Below, piece by piece: positions 1-9,755 of a DNA stretch of 64,000 nucleotides. The translations under genes and the position numbers were made by a program. Origin of the DNA: Neckera pumila (taxonomy: Eukaryota > Streptophyta > Bryopsida > Hypnales > Neckeraceae); the NCBI GenBank assembly GCA_963969595.1, contig OZ018418.1, positions 1,803,001-1,867,000 on the forward strand, written 5' to 3'. Under the pieces are notes generated by a model that searched no databases, was not told where the DNA came from, and saw nothing but the letters and a program-made list of their open reading frames with translations. Within the stretch, counting starts at the first letter, position 1. The number at the start of each line of letters is the position of its first letter.

Positions 1-191
1 AGGACAGATCCGAATTGGAATCCGGAAGGAAGAGTTATCCGGAAAGAGAGCATAGACGTGTTTGCTTGGATGTTTTTGGTGAGATCTAGACATCCTTGGA
101 TAATGTAGTAGAATTCCCTAGGATGATATTTTGTGTTATCTTGAGCACATTTTGTGTTAAGGATACTTACACCTGGATTGCTCATACGACA
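1..191 (+). mobile_element. E1: 3' terminal fragment of an E-family element
   Basis: The first 191 bases match the 3' end of E5 (50,700-50,908) and E3 (2,700-2,930) in order: a CCGGAAGG-rich stretch, a block like ATTCCCTAGGATGATATTTT, a block like GCACATTTTGTGTTAAGGAT, then CTCATACGACA. Other copies end in ACA, so I place the terminus at 191; the next five bases (GAGGA) would be its target duplication, whose left copy lies outside the window. No coding sequence is present. Confidence 0.6.
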
Positions 192-671
192 GAGGACAAC
201 TTATCTTCTCCAAAACTTGCAAACACAGCTACCCGCACAAAGTAATGGTTCTAGCATTATGGGCATATTAACCCAATGTCAAGACTTTTCAGACTAACAT
301 TTAGGAAGTGGAAATCAGAATACTTTGCAACGGAAATGAGAAGAATACAAGTACAAAATGATACTATCCTGTCTGGGTTTGAAACTAACTTTAGCCCCTC
401 TACATACCAAACACATGGGCACCCAAAAGGTCTTATGAGAAATCTAACTATGGATCAAAGAATGACATGCGTCATTCCCTCAATTCCAAAATCCCCATGT
501 TGACTTCCTAGCAGCCGACCTTGTCCACAAAAAGCAGATCTCAGATCAGAAAAATCCGGATTTGGTTGACCAGGTTCATCCAACCAAAAAGTAACTAGAT
601 AGCTGCTTTCTACCTACCAAAAAGCTTGATATTTTGCTAATTCTCTAGATCTGTTCCTACAAAATCTCTAC
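192..671. other. Non-coding, probably the 3' flank of the E2 reading frame
   Basis: No ORF with recognisable content. The stretch lies between the end of E1 and the stop codon of the E2 coding remnant, so part is probably the 3' untranslated part of E2 (transcribed on the minus strand). I could not find E2's own terminus here. The small plus-strand ORF at 276-503 has no counterpart elsewhere in the window and looks like chance. Confidence 0.4.
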
Positions 672-1615
672 CTACTTCTTCTTTTGCCGCTTGGATGGTG
701 TCGGTGCGACCTTGGCCACACCTTTCTTTGCTGGCTGTTGTTGGCTACCAGGAGGTTTGCTCAACTTAGTAACTTTCGCTTTTGAAGGAGTTGGAGGTTT
801 ATCTTTCCCTTTTCCGCACGCAGGTTCCGATTCCTGTTCTGAGTCTTTCTCTTCTTCCTCAGACTCTTCCCCTGATCCAGACTGACTCTCCTCCTTCTCC
901 GTAGTCTCTAGCGTCTCACCCTCCTCAGATCCGAGATCAATTGGTGGTGACACCTCTCTACTCCTCTTTGATGTTGATTTTCGTTTGGCTAAGGCTGGCT
1001 TTAGTGATCGACCAAAAAGTGTGCTCTATGGAGTGCCCAAATCTGGTTCCAAAGTCTTACTCTGATTGTAGGTCTGGGATTCAGGTGATAACCATTTTTC
1101 GGCTTCTGCGTCAATTCTTCAACTTGGAGTGGCTGGTTGGTGTGGTCTTTCTTTCCACGCCTCTTTTTGACTTCCGGTTAGTTGAACTCTACGACGGCAT
1201 TGCCTTGGTAGGAGTCTCCTCCTTTACCTTTCCTTTGGCCTTTGCCAGTTCCGGATCCAGATGCACACCAACTTCCTCCATGACTTCTCTCAATTCAAAA
1301 AAAGTACGCTCCATCATCTCATGATAGGACACCAAGATTGAAACAACATTGGGTCCCATTTGAGATCCCTCCTTGAGTATCCCGGGTTCAAAAAGTTTGG
1401 CGTTATTAACTATCTCACTCGGATTCCCAATAAACTTTCGGATCTGCTTAGGGGTGTCCACGATTTCATCCGAGAGCTGTCTACCCTCACTATCAGACTT
1501 TTTCCCTATTTCCTCTTATAGATCCTTTACTTGACCAGTTAGGCTAGCTATACGGTTTTCTAACTTTTGGGTCACTTCCTTATCACTCATCATTTTCTCT
1601 CGGACGCTGTTAGGG
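672..1615 (-). pseudogene. E2 element ORF, C-terminal part (broken)
   Basis: Reading from 1,615 down to 672 gives the C-terminal third of the E-family protein: a coiled-coil lead-in (KEVTQKLENRIASLTGQ), the conserved block FIGNPSEIVNNAKLFEPG followed by VVSILVSYHEMMER, then an acidic Ser/Glu-rich stretch and a Lys/Arg-rich end KRQKKK. E5 and E7 carry the same order (E7: FITHPGEVVNKANLFDQ; lysine-rich ends in both). Frames differ between 1,189-1,461 and 672-953, and a stop lies in the coiled coil, so it is dead. The N-terminal parts of the same gene lie at 2,936-4,364 and 7,841-8,620, separated by insertions E3 and E4. The function is unknown. The family resembles the 'putative plant transposon protein' domain family, which is my inference. 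Confidence 0.6.
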
Positions 1616-1620
1616 TATGC

Positions 1621-2930
1621 AAAACTAAAAATAGAGAAAGTAGAATAGAATAGTGTTAAAGTAGTAAGACTTTTTTTGACTTTACGCATAGGAATAGGGA
1701 AGTAGAAACAAAAGTTTAGGATTATAGATTAAGCAAATTCTAGATAAGCTAAAATCGTAAATAAGTTTCCGCAACCAGACGTAAACGCTAGTTGGAATCC
1801 GAAGAATTCCGGGTTGAAGGGATTTACGGACCGGATTCCAGAAATTTAGGAAGTTCTGATTTTTGCTGGATTTTTGGAATTTTTGGAATTTTTGGAATTT
1901 TAGGGAATAGCTGAGTTTTGGACTTCTAGGATCTGAACGGCTTTCCGAGTTTCTTAGAACGATTAATTGGACCGTTGCCCTGGTTTTTTGGTGACTTTTA
2001 GGTCACCTTGCTTTGTGTTTAAGGGCGGGCTGACTTGCTGGCCTCTCATTCTCCTTCCCTTGTCATTCAATCTGAGCATTCAAGAGATCACCTTAGGATC
2101 ATTCTCTTGCGTATCGCGTCTATGGTCACTTGTGTGTTGGTATGTAAGTGCGAGTGTGCAGGGGTGAGGAGTAATCTGGATCTTATGCAACTAGGTCTAA
2201 TTGATAGTGAGCATTTGTGTGAAACTTCTGGATTTGTGAAAGAAGATTAGTGCACTGTGCCTTTAAATTGCTAGAATAGTAATCTGGAAAGAGTGGAGTG
2301 GATGCGAGTCCAGATTCCAGGGAGGGTTTTGTGCGGAGATAAGCAACCACCAACAGAATATCCCCACCATCCAAAAGGCCTACCAAATACTGGATCAGTC
2401 TAGATTCTAGAACATAACGTCTCTGTCGATTCTAGAAGTCTTGATCTGTCGTTGTAGTGAAGGAAATAGAACGTGGTTCTGAGTGATCTACTTTCTGGAT
2501 TGGCCATCCGAAAAGTTGTGAGAATTGCTACCTTCTCTTTCTCTATTACAAACTCTGTTCGGATTATGTGTGTTTGCTTAAAATATTAATGGAGAGAATG
2601 TTTGAACTACAAGTGGTGAGTCCCTACCCCTCTAAAGACCAACAGTGGACCCTTGTCGATAAAACAGGGGTACAGAAAACCAGAATTTTGATTGAGAGTT
2701 ATCGGATTCCGGATAAGGACGGATTCGGATTGGATTTCGGAAGGTTGAGTTATTTGGAAGGAGAAAGAGTAAAATAATTGAGTTACAGATTGCTTGGGGT
2801 TTTGTTTTGGAGAGATATCCGGATAGCTTTAGTTTGCAAATAGTACCTAGAATTCCTTGGGACGATATTTTTTGTTATCTTAGCACATCTTTGTGTTAAA
2901 GATACTCACGCTTAGACTGTACATACAATA
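1621..2930 (+). mobile_element. E3: non-coding E-family element inserted in E2
   Basis: A 1.3-kb plus-oriented segment interrupts the minus-strand E2 frame. Its right part is collinear with the 3' region of E5: the TTTAAGGGCGGGC motif near 2,020, the block near 2,250-2,300 (E5 48,200-48,250), the GGTGAGTCCCTACCCC block at 2,615 (E5 50,595) and the terminal block (E5 50,790-50,908). The right end aligns base for base with E5's end and is followed by CATGC; TATGC precedes the left end (1,616-1,620), an imperfect 5-bp duplication. The left end does not start with TGT, so the copy is 5' truncated or rearranged. It lacks the ORF. Confidence 0.55.
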
Positions 2931-2935
2931 CATGC

Positions 2936-4364
2936 CCTTCAGTTCATTTATGACAAACCCAAGAAGGTCAGCTGATTTTATCCAAACTGGGTTCTTACTA
3001 GTCCCCTCTCCAGCTACCTCCTTTCCTTACTTTTGAGGAACCTTATGTTTCTCTTCCGATACTAACTCATCTACTGACGCTTCTCTTGTCTCTTCTATTT
3101 TCAGTTCTGGACTAATGTCATACTTCAGCATCACATCTGCAAATTGGTACATCGTAACCTCTTTCCTTCACAATAAATCATTATGCTCATAGAGGTGGAA
3201 GAGAAAGGGAGAGAGACCAGAGGGTGTGGACTTGCCTACCATTGCAACCATCTTGGTTACTATTTTTTTCAACACTAAACCCCAACTCATTTTCCTCTCT
3301 CCGATCAAAGCACCAAAAATCGTATTTGCTATGATAATGGTGACCCGGGTAGGACACTCCGGATTCAAGATCAGAACTAAAAACTCCAAAACTTTCCTAT
3401 GCCTTAAGTTCAAGCAATCCATCAGTGCATATCCGTCCTTGGGGTTGATAGGGTTGCAGAACTTACCATTGTCAAACTTTTCTAATCATCCAGTCATACC
3501 TTCCGCCTCCTTGGGACAGTTGTACACCTCTCCCCTGATTTCTGGAGTCCATCCAAATGGCTGCGCTCGGATTGTCTTCTGCCACTCGTTCAACTGGTCC
3601 TCAAGAAGCTCCTCCACCATTGCCTCATTCTTCAAATTCTAGGGCTTCCTCATGAAGCCATCACACATGTGACCCATCAATTCCTCCCGCAAGAGCGCCT
3701 TCTCCTTTCGATTCTTGGGCAGTCCCAGTGTCACTAATCGGAGCGTGACTAAAAGTGGCTCCTTACTCACCTCAGCCTTCACCATTGCTCTCAAACTACT
3801 CAGAATGGTTTACAAACTCTCAACTTCTTGTGTGAAGAGACAAACCTTAGCAGCCAATATGAATTTCGCGCCTTTGTAAATGCCGAGGACATTTTCTTTG
3901 AGTGTCGCGTAGGCCTGTAAGATGTCTAAGTAGAATTCCATCCAAAGTTCTGTTGGGCTAATTCTCCATTTGGACTCCAAGTTCTTGGAGAGATCCCTGT
4001 AGTAAATATTTGACGCTTGGGGTGCGCTATATTCCATCTTTATGTAGCTGCAAACTGACGAAGAAAATGTGTCCTCCTTCTTGAAGAGGAAGAGGAGCGG
4101 TACAGGTGGGGCAACACCCCAATTTGTAACGTTGTTTAGCATTTCAGCTTTGCTCGGGACAAATGTCGATTGGATGCAATTGTACTTTTTCAACCTCAGA
4201 GCTGCAAATGATGTTGCGGCACTTATGTTGTCCAAGTCCTTCAAATTGAAGAGCTAGATGGTGGGCTCTATCATTTTTGGCTGTAACTTGGTTGCTAGAA
4301 ATTTGAAGAGGGAATCCAAGTTGGTTTCTGTAGCGCCGGATGTCGAGATGTCCCGGACGTCCAG
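2936..4364 (-). pseudogene. E2 element ORF, central part with the core domain
   Basis: From 4,364 downward the reading enters the family core. A first block contains NNVTNWGVAPPVPLLFLF and TELWMEFYLDILQAYATL. Next comes the family motif around PKNRKEKALLREELMGHM, W-x-x-EIRGEVYN, KDGYALMDCLNLRHRKVL, EFLVLILNPECPTRVTIII and ANTIFGALIGERKMSWG, ending SPFLFHLYEHNDLL. The second half has the pattern (A/N-N-T-I-F-G-x-L, W-G, then a proline and a hydrophobic stretch) that reminds me of the 'putative plant transposon protein' domain. Several in-frame stops (near 3,480, 3,640, 3,805 and 4,258) show decay. The right end is exactly the insertion point of E4; reading across it into 7,841 stays open. Confidence 0.6.
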
Positions 4365-4979
4365 TGAGGGAGCCTGGAAAGTAAGATAAGTTTTATTAGT
4401 GAGGAAATTACTAGAGGAACAAGTTAATCTAGGTATAATTTTTTGGTTTGTCCAAGGGTAAACTAAAACATCTTACCACAATTAACGTTCCTTGCTAAAA
4501 GAGTATTAGTAGGTAGATAATTAGATTAAAAATAGTAGTTAAAGTTTCATATTCTTATTGAGAACCAGAACTGGATTGGGATCCGGAATTGTTCCAATAC
4601 CGGGACTGGGTACTAGAATTCATGGAAAAGGTAACGGAACACCTACCGGAAGCTAGTTGGGTGGACGTAGGATCCAACGGCCATACCAAAGATTAGAGTT
4701 GACTGTTCAACAATCAGATTTATTCGCAAGCAGGAGGATAATGGCTACCTTAATTTGGCAGCCATTCATTTGAGGGAAGTTCTAGGGGTCGGAACTTCTA
4801 TCTTCGTTCTTATGTTTGAGTTAGTAAAGCTTTTGCATGCGAGTGTGTTTGGAGAGCATAGAAAGGTTTCCGTTTGTTCTCGGAGTGGAGAAAGTGGAAG
4901 AAGATTCTTACCAGGTAGGAAACTGCTCGTAGTTCTTTGAGAGAGGCATCGGTTGAGAAGATTGTAAGTGACTTGAGCG

Positions 4980-6463
4980 ATGGTGAAGGCTGAGGGCAGC
5001 GGATCTGGGCAACTCAAGTTCAAGACAATCTATCTGGCCATTCCAAAGGATGACGGAGAGCGGAAGCACTTGGAGGAGGATCTGGGTTAGATTGGGGTTG
5101 CCTCTTTTTTGAAGAAACCTTGGAGCTTGTGAGACAAAGACATGATTGGCGAACTCTTGAAGGGCCAGTTGAACAAGTGGTTGAAGACCGCTTGTGCTCT
5201 CCCCAACAAATGGACGATCAAAATGTGGAAGAAGGTGTACAACTTTTCGCGCGCTAGAGAGGGATTGGCCTTGCAGCTGGATAGGCATGCGGAAGGTAAA
5301 ATCCTAAACCCTCCTCATGCCAAGGATAGCTATGCAGTGGCAGCCTGTAAGTCACCCCCAGAGAAGAGAGTGTTAGAGTTCTTGGTCTCCATCCTGTATC
5401 TGGAATAGCCAAACCAGATTACAATAATATGGGCCAACACAAGATTTGGAGAGTTGAGTGGAGAGAAGAAGGTGTTCAGGGCAGGAATTGTCGGAGATTT
5501 AGTCCAGAGGATGGTTGCCTCTTTAGGAGGTACAAAGGCGACTTTCATAGGACCTTTCCTATTTCACTTATATGATCATCTGGAAGTGTTGAGGAAGCAG
5601 GAGGAAGTAGTTCTGAAAGCAGCTTCCACAATGAGGAAACTTGACATCACTCCCCCTCAAAAGAAAAAGAGTGAGGATAAAATGAAAGGAACAGATGAGG
5701 AAACCGGGAGAGGGTCATCAATAAAGAAGTGAGAGTCTTCAGAGAGGATTCTATCCTTTGAGAAGAAGAAAGGGTCCCAGAGTAGTTGGAAGAAATCTGC
5801 GGAACCGGAAGTTGGGAGAGAGGATCCTCTAGGGAGGATTATTGAGGACCTAGAAAAGGCAAAGGAGAACTTGGATACTAAGAGGGGAGCAGTCACAAAA
5901 ACCCAAAGGCTGCTTAATGGAATCAAAGTATCCAAACTTATAGACTTGGTGGAGGATCTGATCCTACAGAATGATACCAAGCAGTGGAAAGAGCAGTTTA
6001 AAGGTACCAAAGCAGTGGAAAGAGCAGTTTAAAGATACCAAGAAGTGGAAAGAGCAGCTTGAGAATGAATCACTCCGTCACTCAAAGGTTAGACAAGTGT
6101 GAGGCAAGGAGTAGGGAAGTGCGGAAACTTTCCGCTAAATTAGAGGAGACCCTCAGGAGGGTCAGAAAATTCATCAAGCATTCCGAAGATGTCCTCAACA
6201 AAGCCAAGTGCTTTGAAAAGGTAGTCTATAAGGCTGGAGCAGAGTTCGCGGTCAAGGCTTTTTTGGTTTGTACGGAGTACTCAGATAGTTTGGAGAAAAT
6301 AATGTATGACATCCGCGGAGCTACAATTTCTCCATCGAGCTTCAAGGGGAAGACTTTAGCTAAGGGTAAGAAGATAGTTAAGCCTTCAACCAGCATAAAG
6401 CAGCCGCCAAGGAAGGGTGCATCGAAAGCCAATGAACCTTCTCCAAAGAAAGGTAGTAAATAG
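4980..6463 (+). pseudogene. E4 element ORF (E-family protein, decayed)
   Basis: The ATG at 4,980 gives MVKAEGSGSGQLKFKTIYLA, then IPKDDGERKHLEEDL, matching the N-terminus of E5. The core follows in the same frame: WTIKMWKKVYNF, DSYAVAACKSPPEKRVLEFL and GPFLFHLYDHLEVL. In-frame stops fall after EEDLG, after KKPWSL, and at LE*PNQIT (E5 has PEKPT). The frame closes at 5,732 and, after a frameshift region, ends at 6,463 with the coiled-coil and lysine-rich tail including FIKHSEDVLNKAKCFEK. One +1 shift sits in a triplicated 30-bp unit at 5,975-6,065. Codon-level similarity to E5 and E7 is clear, but the gene is not functional. The product's role is unknown; it is presumably a gag-like or accessory protein of the element. 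Confidence 0.65.
5975..6065 (+). repeat. Triplicated 30-bp unit inside the E4 ORF
   Basis: Three tandem copies of a unit beginning TACCAAGCAGTGGAAAGAGC occur, of 30, 31 and 30 bp. Each 30-bp copy encodes a ten-residue basic/aromatic peptide of the type TKQWKEQFKG. The middle copy has one extra A, which shifts the frame for everything downstream. Confidence 0.85.
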
Positions 6464-7840
6464 AGGTAAAAATAAAAGTTCTTAGGATAAGCCTAAGAAC
6501 AATAGGCAAAAATTACACTAGGGTAAAGTATAGTTCAATTAAGTTTTTGAGTGCTAGAAGCTACTTGGCAGGCACTTTTCAACTGTATGCACCTAGCCTA
6601 TACCTTTCCGAGTTTTTAGGATCTGAAATCCACATTTTGCGGATCGGAAGGGTTGGTAGGAAAGTCAACTTAGGAGGATAAGTAAATGGCACTTGTCATT
6701 CCCTGGTCCCCTACTTTTGTTTTTTGGGGACCTTTAGGATTTCACTTGGTTGGCTATTTAGGGGTTGGAAGTTAGTTTCAACTCCGAGTAGTTTATACTC
6801 TTGTTTTCTATTTCAATCTTGCAAAGAAAGCTTGGATTTCAACTCCATGAGTACTGGTCTGGAAAGTCATGGTCTTGTGTTGAGGGGTTAGGCAGTGCTT
6901 TGACCATTGCTAATTCAAGTAGCTTAGTTGTGGAAACTTAAGAGGAGAAGTTACCCCTGGGTTCTGTTTGAATCCGGTTCCGGGAATTGAAGTGAGCTAG
7001 TTGAGATACCTTGTGTAGTAGGAGTGAAGTTTTGTTACTGTTGTTACTTGGAAACTTCTGTGGAGGATAGCTGCTCTTAGATTGGATGCGTTTTGCAAGA
7101 GAAAAGTGTATGCTGATTGACGTGTTGATGAGGTCCTCCTACAACCGGAATTGAGTGGTGTGCAAGTAGTTAGGATCGCCCACTTCGCTATTCACCAGAT
7201 TCTGCCTAAAGGAACCGCATTTGGATAGGTATGTTGTTGTAGTAAGAGAGGATTGTGGGGGGATTCCTGAGTGACCTATTGGTTCGGATTGATTTCTAGA
7301 TTAGTTGTGAGGAAGGATCCACATCTGAGTTCTATGCGGGTTTGTGTTTTTTCTATGTGAAACTTCAATCACTTTAATCTATTGAAGGATAGGGTGTACA
7401 TTCCCTTCCTGAAACCAAAGAGCGGACCCCTCTGTTATAGAAGATAAACTATTTTATTAGTTATTTTGCTTACTGAATCCGGATCCAGGAAAGGTATAGG
7501 ATCATGACACTCCTTCCGGTTCCACACTTAGTGAGGTAGGATACTAACACACAGCTACTATGGGGAAGAATGCACACCTGTTCTAAGTGGTCTGGGGTAT
7601 GGTTATTGGTATGAATTGAGAGAAATAAGGTTCAGGGAATACAGGTGAGGAAGTGCATTTCCTAGTTTTTAGTTCCGGGTTCCTTTGCCTTGGTTTTGGT
7701 TTTCCGTATTCTAACTCCAGTAATTTTGAGGAACTACAAGTTAAAATCCTTTGGGAACGATACACAAGTCATCTTGGGTGTTTTACACTAATTTAACACC
7801 TAAAGGTAGGATTTGTGCTTTCTTGTGCTACGACATCCAG

Positions 7841-8620
7841 CACGGCAAAGGAACCTCTCAGGCATGATATTGATACTGCGTACTGGTTACCAACGATTTT
7901 CCAATAATGTCAACCCCTTGCATTTCCAAGTCACCCTTCTGCTCTAGAAGTTGACACTTTAACTTCATGGACTACAAGAACATGTGATAGACTTCTGGAA
8001 AATCCTTCTTCATTTCTCTTGCACGTTTCGTCCATGCATCATTCTATAGTTGTTTCTTGAAGTATTCCAGCTTGGGATGCGTTAGCAGGAAGTCCCAACT
8101 TCCAGATGTGAAACGGCGGCAAGATTTCTAGGACCTCTAGTCCTCGATCATTACATCCCCTCCAGTATCCATGAACTTTAATGAAGGCTTGATAGCCATC
8201 AAATCCTGATGGACAACCTTCTTGCGCTTCCTCCGCTCATTTCAGTCTGGATTTGACATATTGTCCATGGCTAGAGTTTTTGGTTTGCCGACTGACAGTT
8301 TTGGATATGCAACTCTCCGATTCGACGTAACACCAAGGAGATGCTGCGCCTGTACCCCAAAATCCTTGTCCGTGAAGCGCCCCCCGTACCTAAAGTACTT
8401 TATTTTGAAGGGGACTCTTTTTAATGGTTTCCATCCTTGTATGCTTTTAGGGTGGCGGGATCAATGATTTTGCCATCAACCTGCTTTGCCAAGAATTGTT
8501 TCTAGTACTCAAAAAGAGTCTCCGGGAGCGTGATTATTTGGATCTCAATTTTGAGGTCCAAAGGACCTCCAATACTTGCGCCATCCTTGTCTGAATTCAA
8601 GCTTTGGTATTTATCGACGA
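7841..8620 (-). pseudogene. E2 element ORF, N-terminal extension (broken)
   Basis: Minus-strand reading gives peptide-like stretches that join to the E2 core across the E4 insertion: DLKIEIQIITLPETLFEY, FLAKQVDGKIIDPATLKAY, VPFKIKYFRYGGRFTDKDFG, AYPKLSVGKPKTLAMDNMSN, and close to the junction SCLRGSFAVLDVRDISTSGA. Frames change at least twice and stops are present. This long N-terminal part has no counterpart upstream of the E4, E5, E6 or E7 ORFs. Either E2 belongs to a longer subfamily, or the E ORF was fused to another coding segment before E4 arrived. I do not recognise the domain. Confidence 0.45.
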
Positions 8621-8940
8621 CTGCGTCTGTAAAGTTCTATTGAAACAAAGAATTACTAACGTTAGAATGAGGTTTGAGAGGTCAATGAGGATGAATCTTC
8701 TACCTAATATCAACCTAAGTATACAATTTTCATTTCCATCAATCCATGAGTCCTGCCGTACTCAAGAACACGTTGTACGTGTCTGACAACAAGCTTATAG
8801 GTATCATCGAGCTGAGTATAGATGTGAGGGAAAAAAATTTTACCTTGTAGTTTGTCAGGTTGTAGACAGATGCGTTGTTGCAAATGGCATTGTCATTCTT
8901 CTCATGTGTCGAGCGCTTGCAGATGATCCATTGTTAAATA
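8621..8940. other. No recognisable feature
   Basis: AT-rich sequence between the E2 N-terminal remnant and the first tandem array. It may hold the 5' end of E2 (expected as ...GACA on the plus strand), but I could not locate a terminus or target duplication. Confidence 0.3.
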
Positions 8941-9488
8941 CAATTCACTACCCATTTTTTTTAATTTACGTTGAAACCAAAATTCATTGACAGGTGCCCT
9001 GTATTTTTGAGAATGACAAATTATGCATGAGTTAAAAAACATGTGCACTTGGGTTACTTAGAAACTATGTACAAGTCGATAATAGTCTAGGCATTAAATC
9101 CAAATCCAAGGTCGAATACAATTCACCACCCATTTTTTTTAATTTGCATTGAAACCGAAATTAAGTGACAGATGCTCTGTATTTTTGCTAATGACATTTG
9201 CATGAGTTAAAAAACATGTGCACGTGGGTTATTTAGAAATTATGTATAAGTTGAAAATAGTCTAGTCATTAGTTTCAAATCCATAGCTGCATTCAATTCA
9301 CCACCTATTTTCTTTATTTTACGTTGAAATCCAAATTCAATAAAAAATGCCCTGTATTTTTGTGAATGACAAATTCATGAGTTAGAAAAGATGTGCGTGT
9401 GGATGTCTTGAAAAATATGTAGAATTGGAAATAGTCTAGGCATTAGTTTTAAATCCATGGTCGCATTCAATTCACCACCCATTTTTCT
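8941..9488. repeat. Tandem array, ~176-bp unit, three copies plus a partial
   Basis: The unit starts at CAATTCAC (8,941; 9,119; 9,294; 9,468), giving spacings of 178, 175 and 174 bp. Each copy contains CCCATTTTTTTTAATTT, a GCCCTGTATTTTTG-like block and an AATAGTCTAGGCATTA-like block. It is AT-rich and non-coding. Confidence 0.85.
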
Positions 9489-9490
9489 AG

Positions 9491-9755
9491 TTCTTTAAAC
9501 TACAGGGTATGGGTAATTGATTTTTTTCCTTTGCAAATGACATTCAAGAAAAAGGGGCTCTAAGTTTAGTGTGCTCACAAGTTCTTTATGTTTGGATTAT
9601 TTACAATTTGTACGTGTTTTTTTCATGCTCTTTGCATTCAAATTTCATGACATTTAAGTTTTTGGTTCTTTTAAGTTAACTATAGGGTATGGGTAATTGA
9701 TTTTTTTTCTATTTGTGAATTACATTTAAGAAGAAGGGTCTCTAATTATAGTGCA
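9491..9755. repeat. Tandem duplication, ~180-bp unit
   Basis: GGGTATGGGTAATTGATTTT recurs at 9,505 and 9,685 (180 bp apart), each followed by a TTTTTTC run, a short ACATTTAAGAA-like block and a GGGTCTCTAA-like block. The second copy stops where homology to MULE-B begins. Confidence 0.75.

Larger units (their letters stand above)
4365..7835 (+). mobile_element. E4: E-family element inserted in E2 (TSD TCCAG)
   Basis: The element is bounded by TCCAG at 4,360-4,364 and 7,836-7,840. Its 5' end TGAGGGAGCCTGGAAA resembles E7's TGTCGGAACCTGAAAA, and its 3' end TGTGCTACGACA resembles E7's TGTGCTATAACA. Removing it together with one TCCAG restores an open minus-strand frame through the E2 host gene. 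It is 3,471 bp with one degenerate ORF (4,980-6,463) and a ~1.37-kb 3' non-coding part. I searched by eye for a direct repeat of the ends inside the element and found none, so it lacks LTRs. Confidence 0.75.

Noticed and set aside
8941..9755. CRISPR-like array
   Set aside because: Units are 175-180 bp and contiguous with no spacer pattern, in a eukaryotic repeat setting.
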